Counted from the first letter of the stretch, positions 44,314 through 54,204 are shown. The stretch is 64,000 nt of DNA from Microbacteriaceae bacterium (GCA_019639055.1 JAHBSP010000002.1:1-64000), one strand, 5' to 3'. Notes: generated from the letters alone by a model not told the origin. Made by a program: numbers and translations.

Positions 44314-45408
44314 ATGACAGAGCAAATTACTTTTGAAGTAACGAAGAACCTTACCCCGTTGGCAGATGCCCAGCGCGAAGAAATTTTGAAGGATCCCGGT
44401 TTCGGTGTGGTCTTTACCGACCATATGGTTGATCTTTGCTGGAGTGAGAAGGGTGGATGGCACAGGCCCAGGGTTCGCCCATACGGCCCAATCCCTATGG
44501 ATCCAGCTTCGGCAGTTCTGCATTACGGTCAGGAAATATTTGAGGGTCTTAAGGCGTACCGGCACGCGGACGGCTCGATTTGGACATTCCGCCCGGAAGC
44601 AAACGCTAAGAGACTTCAGCGTTCTGCCAAGCGCATGGCGCTTCCTGAACTACCTGTGGAGCACTTCATTCAGAGCATCAAGGAACTTATTGCGGTAGAT
44701 GGTGCTTGGGTGCCATCCGCTCCCGACACTAGCCTTTATCTCAGGCCGTTCATGTTCGCATCTGAGGCTTTCTTGGGTGTTCGCGCTGCTAAAAAAGTTG
44801 CCTACTACCTGATTGCTTCTCCTGCCGGGCAGTATTTCAAGGGCGGTATCAAGCCGGTTAAGATTTGGCTGAGTGAAAACTATTCTCGTGCCGCTAGGGG
44901 AGGCACCGGCGCCGCTAAGACCGGTGGAAACTACGCTGCTTCGCTGGTTGCGCAAGAAGAGGCTTACAAAAATGGTTGTGACCAGGTACTTTTCCTAGAC
45001 TCAGAAACCCACACAAACCTTGAAGAACTGGGTGGGATGAACCTATTCCTCGTTTACGGCAACGAGGGCAAACTCTTGACTCCGAAGCTTTCGGGTTCAA
45101 TTCTTGAGGGTATTACTCGTGAATCAATCATCCAGCTTGCGAAAGACCGCGGTTTAGAGGTTGTCGAGCAGGACATCCCTATTGCTAAGTGGCGTGAGGA
45201 TGCAGCCAGCGGCAAAATCACTGAGGCATTTGCCTGTGGAACTGCTGCGGTTATTACCCCGATCGGTCAGGTCGTGGCAAAAGAGTTTACGATTGGTGAT
45301 CCGGATGCTCCAGCTGGTGAAATTACTATGGCAATTCGCGAGGAACTCACTGGAATTCAAACTGGCAAGGTCGCAGACCGTTACGGATGGATGACTAAGC
45401 TTAGTTAG
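44314..45408 (+). CDS. ilvE: Branched-chain amino acid aminotransferase
   Basis: A 364-residue class IV PLP aminotransferase of the longer BCAT group. The PLP lysine lies in GGTGAAKTGGNYAASL, with EIFEGLKAYRHADGSIWTFRPEANAKR upstream and GTAAVITPIGQV near the end. It performs the last step to Val, Leu and Ile. It follows leuB by 64 bp, which contains no clear promoter. Confidence 0.94.
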   Translation: MTEQITFEVTKNLTPLADAQREEILKDPGFGVVFTDHMVDLCWSEKGGWHRPRVRPYGPIPMDPASAVLHYGQEIFEGLKAYRHADGSIWTFRPEANAKRLQRSAKRMALPELPVEHFIQSIKELIAVDGAWVPSAPDTSLYLRPFMFASEAFLGVRAAKKVAYYLIASPAGQYFKGGIKPVKIWLSENYSRAARGGTGAAKTGGNYAASLVAQEEAYKNGCDQVLFLDSETHTNLEELGGMNLFLVYGNEGKLLTPKLSGSILEGITRESIIQLAKDRGLEVVEQDIPIAKWREDAASGKITEAFACGTAAVITPIGQVVAKEFTIGDPDAPAGEITMAIREELTGIQTGKVADRYGWMTKLS

Positions 45409-45440
45409 AGAAACAAACTCCTGTACGAAAGCAACACAAA

Positions 45441-46214
45441 ATGAAAATTGCCAGGTTTAGCGACGAAGCTAACGGGCCAAGATACGGCTTAGTTGACGAT
45501 GACGAGTTGGTTGTCTTAGCCGGTGACCCGCTCTATGGTGGTGTCGAAACCACAGGCGAGCGTGTGCCGCTGGCGAGTGTAAAGTTGCTTGCTCCGGTGA
45601 TCCCAAGATCGAAAGTGGTTTGTGTCGGACTCAACTATCTTGCACATCGTGACGATATGAAGGGTGTGGAAGCTCCGACTAATCCGCTGATTTTCCTAAA
45701 ACCGAATACTTCGGTGATTGGCCCTGGTGAGCCAATCAAGATTCCACCGATTGAAGGTCGCTGTGTGCATGAGGGCGAACTTGCTGTAGTGATCGGCAAA
45801 ATCGCATATCAGGTAAAAGCGGAGGATGCTTTTGATTACGTTTTCGGCTACACGATAGCCAATGACGTTTCTATGCGTGATGAAATGTTCAAAGACGGTC
45901 AGTGGGCGAGGGCAAAAGGCTTCGATACTTTCTGCCCGCTAGGTCCATGGATTGAAACAGAACTTGATCCTGCCAACCAGGAGATTCAAACCTATGTAGA
46001 TGGGGAGCCTCGTCGGCAGGGAAACACTAAAGACATGATTCACGATGTCGCTAAAGTGATTGCCTATGCTTCGGATGTTTGGACGCTACTTCCCGGGGAT
46101 GTAATCCTCATGGGAACCCCTGCAGGTACTGGCGGTTTTGTGGATGGTCAAGAGGTGCGGATAGATATTTCCGGCATCGGCACTCTCGTCAATCCGGCAA
46201 TATATCGCCCATAG
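45441..46214 (+). CDS. Fumarylacetoacetate hydrolase-family protein
   Basis: A 257-residue FAH-domain protein with the short N-terminal domain (KIARFSDEANGPRYGLVDDD) usual in Actinobacteria. Metal ligands appear in CVHEGELAVVIGK and TIANDVSMRDEM; GDVILMGTPAGTGGF closes the active site. Family members are acylpyruvases, oxaloacetate decarboxylases or hydrolases of related keto acids. In many actinobacteria this gene directly precedes gltX, as here; the physiological substrate is uncertain. Confidence 0.88.
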   Translation: MKIARFSDEANGPRYGLVDDDELVVLAGDPLYGGVETTGERVPLASVKLLAPVIPRSKVVCVGLNYLAHRDDMKGVEAPTNPLIFLKPNTSVIGPGEPIKIPPIEGRCVHEGELAVVIGKIAYQVKAEDAFDYVFGYTIANDVSMRDEMFKDGQWARAKGFDTFCPLGPWIETELDPANQEIQTYVDGEPRRQGNTKDMIHDVAKVIAYASDVWTLLPGDVILMGTPAGTGGFVDGQEVRIDISGIGTLVNPAIYRP

Positions 46215-46237
46215 CACTCGGCTAGGATTAAAGCGTT

Positions 46238-47755
46238 ATGAGCGCTTCAATTTCTGCTTCCGCTATTCCTTTTTCACAGGCGCAAGGCGCCGATATCAGG
46301 GTGCGGTTTTGCCCATCCCCGACAGGCATCCCTCACGTGGGTATGGCCCGCACCGCTTTATTCAACTGGGCTTATGCGAGACACACGGGCGGCACATTCA
46401 TTTTTCGTATCGAAGACACCGACTCAGCTCGTGACTCTGAGGAAAGCTACCAACAGCTAGTTGAAGCACTTGAATGGCTAGGGCTGAACTGGGATGAAGG
46501 CGTTGAGAAAGGCGGCCCTCACGAACCTTACCGTCAGAGTCAGCGCACCGAAATTTATAAAGATATCATTGCCCGACTGGTTGAGGGCGGCTATGTTTAC
46601 GAGTCATATTCCACTCCGGAAGAAATTGAAGCAAGGAACGTTGCTGCCGGACGCGCAGTGCAGCTCGGCTACGATAACTACGACCGCGACCTGAGTGAAG
46701 AACAAATTGCCGCATTCAAGGCAGAAGGACGCTCTCCGGCGCTTAGACTTCGCGTTCCGGACGTTGATTACAGCTTCACAGACCTAGTGCGTGGCGAAAT
46801 TACTTTCCCGGCAGGGTCACTAGTGGACTTTGTGCTGGTGCGCCCAAACGGTGAACCGCTCTACACTTTCGTAAACCCAGTCGATGATGCGCTTATGGGG
46901 ATAACCCATGTTTTGCGTGGTGAGGATCTGCTTTCTTCAACCCCTCGGCAGATTGCTCTCTACCTGGCGCTAATTGAAATTGGTGTGGCAAGTTTTGTTC
47001 CCCAGTTCGGGCATCTGCCTTATGTAATGGGCGAGGGCAACAAGAAGCTTTCAAAGCGCGACCCAGAATCTAACCTTTTCCTTCACAGGGAACGCGGATT
47101 TATTCCAGAGGGCCTAGTTAACTATCTTGCGCTTCTTGGCTGGTCTATCAGTGCCGATCGTGACATCTTCACTGCTGCAGAGATGGCTGAAGCATTCGAT
47201 GTGAAGAATGTGAACCCTAACCCAGCCAGATTTGATTTGAAAAAAGCCGAGGCTATAAATGCGCATCACCTGCGCGCACTCAGCGAGGAAGATTTTGCGG
47301 AAAGAGTTACCCCTTACCTGATTAATGCAGGGCTGGTTGGGGAGGAGCCTAGGGAACGCGAGCTGGAAATCATCCGTGCAGGGGTGCCACTAATTCAACC
47401 GCGCAGTAATCTGCTTGGGGAGGCAGTACCACTCTATTCATCGCTACTAAGTGAAGAAGCTGCTCCAGAAATTGCTGAGGATGCTTGGACCTCGCTTCCA
47501 GAGAATGCTGGGGAAGTGATTGTGGCCTCGATTGAGGCACTGAGCGCATTGGATGACTTCAACACAGAAGCGATCAAGGTCGCTCTAGAGCAGAAGCTGA
47601 TTGAGGAACTTGGGCTAAAGCCACGAATTGCTTTCGGTCCGGTTCGTGTGGCGCTAAGCGGTCAACGAATTTCGCCTCCGCTCTTTGAATCTATGGAAAT
47701 CATCGGTAAGGATCTGAGCCTTGCTAGATTACAGGCGCTGAAGGAACGACTATGA
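46238..47755 (+). CDS. gltX: Glutamyl-tRNA synthetase
   Basis: A 505-residue class I synthetase. The HIGH motif region reads [20 protein letters not shown] (about residues 26-45) and the KMSKS motif reads KKLSKRD. The anticodon-binding helical domain occupies the C-terminal third. In actinobacteria it usually also charges tRNA-Gln with Glu for later amidation. A TAGGAT box (46223-46228) lies 9 nt before the ATG, so it may have its own promoter. The end overlaps the next gene by 4 bp. Confidence 0.95.
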   Translation: MSASISASAIPFSQAQGADIRVRFCPSPTGIPHVGMARTALFNWAYARHTGGTFIFRIEDTDSARDSEESYQQLVEALEWLGLNWDEGVEKGGPHEPYRQSQRTEIYKDIIARLVEGGYVYESYSTPEEIEARNVAAGRAVQLGYDNYDRDLSEEQIAAFKAEGRSPALRLRVPDVDYSFTDLVRGEITFPAGSLVDFVLVRPNGEPLYTFVNPVDDALMGITHVLRGEDLLSSTPRQIALYLALIEIGVASFVPQFGHLPYVMGEGNKKLSKRDPESNLFLHRERGFIPEGLVNYLALLGWSISADRDIFTAAEMAEAFDVKNVNPNPARFDLKKAEAINAHHLRALSEEDFAERVTPYLINAGLVGEEPRERELEIIRAGVPLIQPRSNLLGEAVPLYSSLLSEEAAPEIAEDAWTSLPENAGEVIVASIEALSALDDFNTEAIKVALEQKLIEELGLKPRIAFGPVRVALSGQRISPPLFESMEIIGKDLSLARLQALKERL

Positions 47756-48831
47756 ATGCAGCCGCCAGTTCGCTCCCAGACCCAGAAGTAATCTACGACG
47801 TAGCGATTATCGGAGCTGGCCCTGCTGGACTTAGCGCAGGACTTAATTTGGTGCGGGCGAAGCGGGGAGTGGTGGTTATCGACTCTAACCGCCCTCGGCA
47901 CGCCGCTACCATGCTTTCACACGGTTTTCTGACTCGCGACGCGACACCCCCCGGCGAACTTCGCAAACTCGCCCGCGAGGAATATCTTTCCTATCCGGAA
48001 GCAAATTATCTACTTGGGGAAGTGCTTTCTGTGGAGGAATTGGAAGAAGCGCCGGTTGTGGAGCAGTCTGTTCCCGGTCACAGTTTCGGAACCGTGGGGC
48101 TTTACAAAGTCAACACTCGTGGCATTAATGGCAACCCCGATACCGAGATACGGGCGCGTGCAGTGCTGGTGTGTACGGGGCTGAAAGAAACGCTGCCAAA
48201 TCTTCCGAGCATCCGCTCCTTCTATGGAATGGGACTATTCTCTTGCGTGCAGTGCGACGGCTACGAATACGCCGATAAACCAATTGCGCTAATCGGCGAC
48301 ACTGACGATCTGGCCTGGAGGGCGATGCTGATTGCGCAGTGGAGCTCGCAACTGGTCGTGTTCACTAACGGAGCAGACGTGATTAGCCAAGGGCAGGAGA
48401 CACTCCTTGCCGAGCGCGGTGTTCGTATTGAACGCAGAAAGATTGTGGATGTCGAAGGTGGGAGAGAAGGCCCAACAGGTATCCGCGTGCTCGCTGGAGC
48501 TGGCGCCGAGGCTGCTAGCAAGGACGCCAAATCAGCCAGTGAAGGCACAGAGGCAGCCAGCGAAGTCGTGCCAATAACCGGCGGTTTCGTTCGCCCTCAC
48601 TGGAGTGCGCAGGCAGCATTCCTCGATGGGTTCGATTTAGAGCGAGACGGCTGGGGACTTTTGAAAGTTGATAGTGCTGGGCGCACATCCCACGCCGGAA
48701 TATACGCGGCAGGAGATGTGACTAGTCCCGGCCCACAGCAACTGATTGTAGCGGCAGGTGCAGGCGCCAAGGCCGCGGCCACTATCAACCGCGACCTTAT
48801 TGGCGTGCCCACTGCATCAACTAGGCACTAG
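47752..48831 (+). CDS. Thioredoxin-reductase-like flavoprotein
   Basis: A 359-residue FAD/NAD(P)H disulfide oxidoreductase. The FAD loop is GAGPAG (21-26), the redox pair is CVQC (165-168) and the C-terminal FAD motif is GIYAAGDVT. The NAD(P) loop GDTDDLAWR lacks the usual second glycine pair. An Ala/Ser/Glu-rich insert (about residues 248-272) sits between strands and is not expected in TrxB. It is translationally coupled to gltX. No thioredoxin gene is adjacent, so the partner is unknown. Confidence 0.8.
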   Translation: MNAAASSLPDPEVIYDVAIIGAGPAGLSAGLNLVRAKRGVVVIDSNRPRHAATMLSHGFLTRDATPPGELRKLAREEYLSYPEANYLLGEVLSVEELEEAPVVEQSVPGHSFGTVGLYKVNTRGINGNPDTEIRARAVLVCTGLKETLPNLPSIRSFYGMGLFSCVQCDGYEYADKPIALIGDTDDLAWRAMLIAQWSSQLVVFTNGADVISQGQETLLAERGVRIERRKIVDVEGGREGPTGIRVLAGAGAEAASKDAKSASEGTEAASEVVPITGGFVRPHWSAQAAFLDGFDLERDGWGLLKVDSAGRTSHAGIYAAGDVTSPGPQQLIVAAGAGAKAAATINRDLIGVPTASTRH

Positions 48832-48832
48832 T

Positions 48833-48874
48833 CAGGGCAGGAAGGTGCAAACCCTCCTACCCTGAGCTGCCCTG
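48833..48874. terminator. Hairpin between convergent genes
   Basis: CAGGGCAG (48833-48840) pairs with CTGCCCTG (48867-48874). Alternatively CAGGGCAGGAAGG pairs with CCTCCTACCCTG inside it. No T run is obvious, but the position between convergent ends favours a termination role in both directions. Confidence 0.5.
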
Positions 48875-50866
48875 TTACACAGTCGGGATTGAAATAGTCT
48901 CTGTGGGAGTCTCATCCTCAATCGGCGCTTCAAACTGAGCGTTGTACAGGTTGAAGTATGCCCCTTTATTGCCCAGCAGTTCCTCGTGATTGCCCTGCTC
49001 GACTATGGAGCCCGACTCCATCACCACGATAGTGTCAGCATCGCGAATAGTGGAAAGTCGGTGCGCGATCACAAAGGAGGTACGATCCTCACGCAAGCGA
49101 ACCATGGCTCGCTGAATAAGGAGTTCGGTACGGGTATCGACCGAGCTGGTTGCCTCATCCAGAATAAGGATGCGCGGATCAGCTAAGAAAGCACGAGCAA
49201 TTGTCACCAACTGCCTTTCACCTGCACTCAGGTTGGTTGCTTCATCATCAAGCATGGTGTCGTATCCATCGGGAAGTGCATGCACGAAGCGGTCAACATA
49301 TGCTGCTGTCGCTGCGGCCACAATTTCTTCCTCAGTGGCATCTGGTCGACCGTAGGCGATGTTCTCGCGAATAGTGCCAGCAAATAACCAAGTGTCTTGT
49401 AGCACCATTCCAGTGCGTGATCGAAGGTCGTCGCGACTCATCTCACGAATATCAGTGCCGTCGAGGGTAATCTTTCCGGAAGTGACGTCGTAGAAGCGCA
49501 TTACTAGGTTCACCAGTGTGGTCTTGCCAGCGCCGGTTGGTCCCACAATCGCTACCGTGCTACCAGGATTTACTTCCAGATTCAGAGACTCGATAAGCGG
49601 TTTGTCTGCTTCGTAACGGAAGGAAACATCCTCAAATGCTAGTTTGCTGGCGTTCTCTGAAACCTTGGCTGGATTGTCTGGGTCGGATGATTCATCCGGC
49701 TCGTCGAGGAGTTCAAAGACTCGCTCGGCGCTCGCTACACCAGACTGCAATAGGTTAGCCATGGAGCCTAGCTGCGAGAGGGGCTGAGTGAACTGGCGAG
49801 AGTATTGGATAAATGCTTGCACATCACCAATAGACATCAGTCCACCAGCTACCTGGATTCCGCCAACAACTGCGATTGCAACGTAGACCAGATTCCCGAC
49901 AAACATCATGGCGGGCATAATGATTCCGGAAAGGAACTGGGCACCGAAGCTGGCGCGGTAGACTTCCTCATTTTCGGTTTCAAAGTTGGCTTCAACTTCT
50001 TTCTGGTGGCCGAAAACTTTCACGATTGAATGCCCGGAGAAGGTTTCTTCCACCCGCGCGTTTAGAACACCTGTGGCTTTCCACTGGGCTGCAAACAACT
50101 TCTGGGAACGCTTCGCAATGATCACAGTAATAACCAGTGTGAGTGGAATCGTAACCAGCGCAATAACGGCGAGTAGCGGAGAAATCCAGAACATCATTCC
50201 CAGCACACCAATAACAGTCAGTAGCGATGCCAACACCTGCGACATCGATTGCTGCATTGTCTGGCCGATATTATCGACGTCATTTGTTACTCGGCTGAGT
50301 AACTCACCGCGCTGCACCTTATCAAAGTAGGAGAGCGGTAGGCGATGAATCTTGTCCTCGACCTCGAGACGCATCTGGTGCATCGACCGCTGAATAACCA
50401 CGTTCAGGATGCGGGCCTGTAACCATCCGGCAAGTGCTGATACTAGGTAGATAGTGAGCACTGTGAGGATGACTATACCCAGCCTCTGGAAATCTATTCC
50501 TTCACCAGGGACGAAGTCCATTGCTTTTAGCATCTCGGCCTGGTCGAGGTTTCCCTGGGCGATAAGCATGTCGATAACGTCTTGCTTTGTCATGCCCGGT
50601 GGAACCTGGTTAGACATGAATCCGGCGAAGATTATGTTTGTGCCTTCACCAAGGATTTTTGGACCCGTTACGCTGAGCGCAACACTGACAATTCCGAGGA
50701 TAAGCACAGTAATCAGGCTCTTGACCTCATTACGGAAATTCTTCAAAAGTCGTTTAACGCTCGGTAAGAAGTTCTGTGCCTTCTCTGCAGGTCCCTGCAT
50801 CATTGCGCCAGGGCCGCGGTGGCCGCGCTGTGGGGGATTAGGCTGATTAGACTTTGACTCGCTCAT
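48875..50866 (-). CDS. ABC exporter half-transporter, fused membrane and ATPase domains (catalytic partner)
   Basis: A 663-residue type IV exporter subunit. It has a Pro/Gly-rich N-tail, six membrane helices with a large external loop after the first (about residues 70-135), and an ATPase domain with GPTGAGKTTLVNLV, LSAGERQLVTIARAFL, ILILDEATSSVD and AHRLSTI. The Walker B glutamate is intact. It overlaps the partner gene by 4 bp and should form a heterodimer with it, exporting drugs or lipids. Confidence 0.9.
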   Translation of the reverse strand: MSESKSNQPNPPQRGHRGPGAMMQGPAEKAQNFLPSVKRLLKNFRNEVKSLITVLILGIVSVALSVTGPKILGEGTNIIFAGFMSNQVPPGMTKQDVIDMLIAQGNLDQAEMLKAMDFVPGEGIDFQRLGIVILTVLTIYLVSALAGWLQARILNVVIQRSMHQMRLEVEDKIHRLPLSYFDKVQRGELLSRVTNDVDNIGQTMQQSMSQVLASLLTVIGVLGMMFWISPLLAVIALVTIPLTLVITVIIAKRSQKLFAAQWKATGVLNARVEETFSGHSIVKVFGHQKEVEANFETENEEVYRASFGAQFLSGIIMPAMMFVGNLVYVAIAVVGGIQVAGGLMSIGDVQAFIQYSRQFTQPLSQLGSMANLLQSGVASAERVFELLDEPDESSDPDNPAKVSENASKLAFEDVSFRYEADKPLIESLNLEVNPGSTVAIVGPTGAGKTTLVNLVMRFYDVTSGKITLDGTDIREMSRDDLRSRTGMVLQDTWLFAGTIRENIAYGRPDATEEEIVAAATAAYVDRFVHALPDGYDTMLDDEATNLSAGERQLVTIARAFLADPRILILDEATSSVDTRTELLIQRAMVRLREDRTSFVIAHRLSTIRDADTIVVMESGSIVEQGNHEELLGNKGAYFNLYNAQFEAPIEDETPTETISIPTV

Positions 50867-52599
50867 GCTGCCTCCTCCGCTGATAGCTGAGATTCGACAA
50901 TTTCGCGATAGGTCTCATTGGTTTCTAGTAGATCCTCATGTTTACCAACGCCGACGATTCTGCCATGCTCAAGCACGATAATTTGGTCTGCGTTCTGGAT
51001 AGTGGATACACGCTGTGCGACCACTAAACGGGTTGTGTGTGGCAGCTTCTTATTGATTGCTGCCCGAAGAGCCGCGTCTGTGCGCAAGTCCAGAGCCGAG
51101 AAGGAGTCATCAAAGATTAGAATCTCTGGATCCTTCACGAGCGCTCTTGCGATTGAGAGTCTTTGTCGCTGACCTCCGGAAACGTTGGTGCCTCCCTGGG
51201 ATATTTCAGCATCCAATTCTCCGGGCATTTGTTTCACGAAATCTTCGGCTTGAGCTATTTTGAGCGCTCTCCAAAGATCCTCGTCGGTAGCGTTCTCGCC
51301 ACCGTAGCGGAGGTTGGATGCGACAGTCCCTGAGAACAAGAATGCTCGTTGCGGGATTAGTCCGATTCGTTGCCAGAGATCATTCGGGTCATAGTCACGT
51401 GCGTCCACACCGTCGATTAGAACCCTGCCCTCTGTGGCGTCGAATAGCCTTGGAACTAGCCCGATTAGTGTAGTTTTCCCGGAGCCTGTCGAACCGATAA
51501 TTGCGGTAGTCTCGCCGGGGTTTACTGTGAATGTGAGATTGTGGAGCACAGCATCCTCAGCACCGGGGTAGGTGAAGCTGACGTTTTCAAATTCGATCTT
51601 CCCAGAAGTTGTTGCTGGAAGCGCGACTGGCTTAGCAGGAGACGTTACCGAAGGCTCGGTCTCGAGTGCCTCACCGATACGCTTCGCGCTCACTGCTGCG
51701 CGTGGGATCATGATGAACATGAATGTTGCCATCATCACCGACATCAGAATCTGCATCATGTAGCTAAGGAATGCGAAAAGCGTTCCGATTTGGGCATCGC
51801 CAGAATCAACCTGGAAGCCACCAAACCAGATGATTGCCACAGTTGATACGTTCATCACCAGCATCACTACTGGGAACATGAGTGCCATCAGGTTTCCGGT
51901 GACTACACCCATCTCCATTACGTCTCCGCTGGCTTTGAAGAAGCGGGTTTTTTCTTCGCGTTCGCGCACGAAAGCACGAACCACACGAATACCGGAAAGC
52001 TGTTCACGAAGCACCTGATTTACTCGGTCGATTCGTTTCTGCATCTTGGTGAATGAAGGCACCAGTCTGATAGCGATTGCGGCCACAACTATTAGGAGAA
52101 GCGGCATTGCCACAGCCATCAGCCAGGAGAGCCCGACATCCTGACGGATAGCCATGATTACACCACCGGTAGCCATAATTGGCGCGGAGATCATCATGGT
52201 TGCGGTCATCTGCACCAGCATCTGCACCTGCTGCACATCGTTGGTGTTGCGGGTGATTAGTGAAGGTGCGCCGAATTGGCCGATTTCCTGCTGTGAGTAG
52301 GAGACCACTTTATTGAATAGGGATGCGCGTAAGTCGCGACCAAATCCCATCGCGAGTCTTGCGCCGAAGTAGACGGCAATAACAGAGCAGATAACTTGAG
52401 CGAGGCTGATCAGGAGCATGATGCCACCGGTTGACCAGATGTAGGCGATATCGCCTACAACGACACCATCGTCGATAATGTCTGCGTTTAGGGTTGGCAG
52501 CCAGAGTGCTGCAATTGATTGACCGGTTTGGAAAACAATTATGGCGATTATTAGCGCCCATTTTGATTTCAAAAATCGGACAAGGAGCTTACCTAGCAA
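50863..52599 (-). CDS. ABC exporter half-transporter, fused membrane and ATPase domains (degenerate partner)
   Basis: A 578-residue exporter subunit with six membrane helices and an ATPase domain: GSTGSGKTTLIGLV, VSGGQRQRLSIARAL and AQRVSTI. Walker B ends LIFDDSFSALD, with Asp in place of the catalytic Glu and Gln in place of His in the H-loop. This is the usual degenerate-site subunit of heterodimers such as LmrCD or TM287/288. It overlaps the regulator gene by 11 bp upstream and the 663-residue partner downstream. Confidence 0.9.
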   Translation of the reverse strand: MLGKLLVRFLKSKWALIIAIIVFQTGQSIAALWLPTLNADIIDDGVVVGDIAYIWSTGGIMLLISLAQVICSVIAVYFGARLAMGFGRDLRASLFNKVVSYSQQEIGQFGAPSLITRNTNDVQQVQMLVQMTATMMISAPIMATGGVIMAIRQDVGLSWLMAVAMPLLLIVVAAIAIRLVPSFTKMQKRIDRVNQVLREQLSGIRVVRAFVREREEKTRFFKASGDVMEMGVVTGNLMALMFPVVMLVMNVSTVAIIWFGGFQVDSGDAQIGTLFAFLSYMMQILMSVMMATFMFIMIPRAAVSAKRIGEALETEPSVTSPAKPVALPATTSGKIEFENVSFTYPGAEDAVLHNLTFTVNPGETTAIIGSTGSGKTTLIGLVPRLFDATEGRVLIDGVDARDYDPNDLWQRIGLIPQRAFLFSGTVASNLRYGGENATDEDLWRALKIAQAEDFVKQMPGELDAEISQGGTNVSGGQRQRLSIARALVKDPEILIFDDSFSALDLRTDAALRAAINKKLPHTTRLVVAQRVSTIQNADQIIVLEHGRIVGVGKHEDLLETNETYREIVESQLSAEEAA

Positions 52600-53254
52600 G
52601 GTTGTTCCTTTCTGCAGGATGTCCTGCGATTCCGTAGAGAATGAAATTTACGAGTTCATCGTGAGAGATTGTGGCATTTGCATCGAAGTGGGATGCATGC
52701 CCTGCTATTGCTGCAATCTGCAGGAGCGATGCGAGGTGATCTAGGGGAATGGTTAGTTCATCCTCATTATTTTTGAATGCTTCAACAACTGCTTTCCGAA
52801 ACTGTTCACCTTTGGGGCGTTTCCGGTACTTGGCTGCTTCCTCGGGAGAGAGGAAAGAGAACATTTTGAATACGTCGCGGACGCGTTCCTGAGCCCCAGT
52901 GACTAATTTCGCAACTTTTTCTTCGAGGGGGAGTGCAGGGTCGACTATTCCTTCGGAGAGTTCGCGTGGCCCTCGTTCGAAGAATTCTTTCACGACTGCT
53001 TGCACAAGCGATTCTTTGTCACCGAATGCGCGGAAGATTGTGCCTTCTGCGAGATCGAGATGCTCTGAGAGCTTCTTTGAAGTGAATGACGGACCGTGTT
53101 CTAGGAAGAAGGGGATAGTCGCGGAGATAATCATCTCGCGCCTTTCCTCAGGTGTCATTCCAGGTGCTCGGGTGCGTTCAGAATCTGCAACTGAGCTACC
53201 GGAGTCTGCGGGATGCGTAAACTGGGCTTGCTTCTTATAGCTACAAATATTCAC
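52589..53254 (-). CDS. TetR-family repressor of the ABC exporter
   Basis: A 221-residue TetR regulator. The helix-turn-helix lies in REMIISATIPFFLEHGPSFT, then SKKLSEHLDLAEGTIFRAFG; the C-terminal half is the ligand and dimer domain. An in-frame GTG exists at 53278 but lies inside the operator. I choose GTG 53254 because TACACT (53263-53258, minus strand) sits just upstream at leaderless spacing. ATG 53158 would still leave a complete helix-turn-helix. It is the first gene of the exporter operon, so autorepression relieved by an exported compound is likely. Confidence 0.85.
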   Translation of the reverse strand: MNICSYKKQAQFTHPADSGSSVADSERTRAPGMTPEERREMIISATIPFFLEHGPSFTSKKLSEHLDLAEGTIFRAFGDKESLVQAVVKEFFERGPRELSEGIVDPALPLEEKVAKLVTGAQERVRDVFKMFSFLSPEEAAKYRKRPKGEQFRKAVVEAFKNNEDELTIPLDHLASLLQIAAIAGHASHFDANATISHDELVNFILYGIAGHPAERNNLAR

Positions 53255-53265
53255 GGTAACAGTGT

Positions 53266-53283
53266 AGTGAGTGAGCACTCACT
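53266..53283. promoter_or_regulatory. TetR operator palindrome
   Basis: AGTGAGTG-AG-CACTCACT: perfect 8-bp arms around a 2-bp centre, placed directly upstream of the minus-strand -10 of the TetR-ABC operon. Binding here would block RNA polymerase. Confidence 0.8.
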
Positions 53284-53365
53284 CCGCAATTTAGGTAATG
53301 CTAACTTGGTTTGTGGCAAGGGGCTGCTTAGGGTAAAGTAGAACCTTGTCTACGACAGACTGCAC

Positions 53366-53440
53366 TGGGGTATGGTGTAATTGGCAACACGAAGGTTTCT
53401 GGTACCTTTGTTCTTGGTTCGAGTCCAGGTACCCCAGCCA
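53366..53440 (+). tRNA. tRNA-Gln (CTG)
   Basis: A 75-nt cloverleaf with acceptor stem TGGGGTA/TACCCCA, anticodon loop TTCTGGT (anticodon CTG), T arm GGTTCGAGTCC and encoded CCA (53438-53440). Confidence 0.95.
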
Positions 53441-53446
53441 ACTAGG

Positions 53447-53632
53447 TTATAAAGTTCCGTCTTCTTTGAGATAAAAGTCGATCTGCCTATCACACCACCA
53501 AGAGAGAAATTCTTCCGCAGTTTCTCCATTATGATCTGGGGCAAATGCTGAATTCCAGGATGCCACCTGCAACATCAGAGTGAGTGGTAATAGCGCGATC
53601 GGGCTTAGTTTATTTATTTGGCGAAGAATCAA
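53447..53632 (-). CDS. Doubtful small ORF behind the HicB-like gene
   Basis: A 61-residue reading frame that overlaps the end of the HicB-like gene by 23 bp. A hydrophobic start (SPIALLPLTLMLQVASW) and polar end (HNGETAEEFLSWWCDRQIDF) do not resemble any family I know. It could be a short third gene of the toxin-antitoxin unit, a remnant, or noncoding. It ends 6 nt from the tRNA. The rest of the 53441-53609 interval shows no other gene. Confidence 0.25.
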   Translation of the reverse strand: MILRQINKLSPIALLPLTLMLQVASWNSAFAPDHNGETAEEFLSWWCDRQIDFYLKEDGTL

Positions 53633-53993
53633 CCAACTGTGATGCCCTCTGGTAACTGATATTCATTACTTCACCAATCTCGCGGAGAGTGAGCCCCGTT
53701 CTAGCTAATTCTGTTGCTGCCTTTTTGCGAGTAGTTGCAGCTTCACTCCGAAGAGCAAGTTCTTTTGTTTGTAATTCTTGTGCTTGATTAAGAAGATCCT
53801 GCACGCCTTCTGGAAGAACAATTTCTACTTCGAAATTGGCATTTCTTTCGTTTGTGTGAATGAATATGAATTCTTCAACCATTGCGGGTATTTGTTTAGA
53901 ATTCAATGCTTGTGTCCAACCGAGACCAATAACGTCAAGGGCCCAGAACTTTCCTGATTTAGTTGCCCTTACTTTGTAATTAGTTTTTGTCAT
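53610..53993 (-). CDS. HicB-like antitoxin with C-terminal helix-turn-helix
   Basis: A 127-residue protein with a HicB-like N-terminal fold (KVRATKSGKFWALDVIGLG, then WTQALNSKQIPAMVEEFI), a helical linker, and a C-terminal DNA-binding segment GLTLREIGEVMNISYQRASQLV. The linker-plus-HTH design fits antitoxins that also repress their own operon. It overlaps the toxin gene by 14 bp and lies downstream of it, the usual hicA-hicB order. Confidence 0.75.
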   Translation of the reverse strand: MTKTNYKVRATKSGKFWALDVIGLGWTQALNSKQIPAMVEEFIFIHTNERNANFEVEIVLPEGVQDLLNQAQELQTKELALRSEAATTRKKAATELARTGLTLREIGEVMNISYQRASQLVDSSPNK

Positions 53994-54204
53994 CTTTGTC
54001 GCCTTTTGCTTCTGATAGTCGCGTGCATTCTTTGAGAATCCCTAAAGCTGTAATCTCGTTTATTTTCACGTGCCTAGGAATAGCAATTTTTACTTCATTG
54101 AATGTCCAGATGCTGTGATTGCTACCCTCTCTCAAAAATCTCCACTCAGAGTTTGTGTCCTTTGCTAGCTTGCTAATCCTATTAAGGAGTTCATTGCGCT
54201 TCAT
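53980..54204 (-). CDS. HicA-like mRNA interferase toxin
   Basis: A 74-residue protein from ATG 54204. It has MKRNELLNRISKLAKDTN, the catalytic histidine H30 in REGSNHSIW (the GSxH motif of HicA), a beta hairpin, and IPRHVKINEITALGILKEC, the family's closing helix. HicA cleaves mRNA unless bound by HicB. GAGG at 54215-54212 serves as ribosome-binding site. A 14-bp palindrome just upstream is a likely operator. Confidence 0.75.
   Translation of the reverse strand: MKRNELLNRISKLAKDTNSEWRFLREGSNHSIWTFNEVKIAIPRHVKINEITALGILKECTRLSEAKGDKDDKN

Noticed and set aside
53416-53440. Possible attachment site at the tRNA-Gln 3' end
   Set aside because: I looked for a repeat of the tRNA end up to tRNA-Glu and saw none, and there is no integrase gene.
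53350-53544. 64-residue frame on the minus strand
   Set aside because: It covers the antisense of tRNA-Gln and has no ribosome-binding site; part of its sequence is simply translated tRNA.
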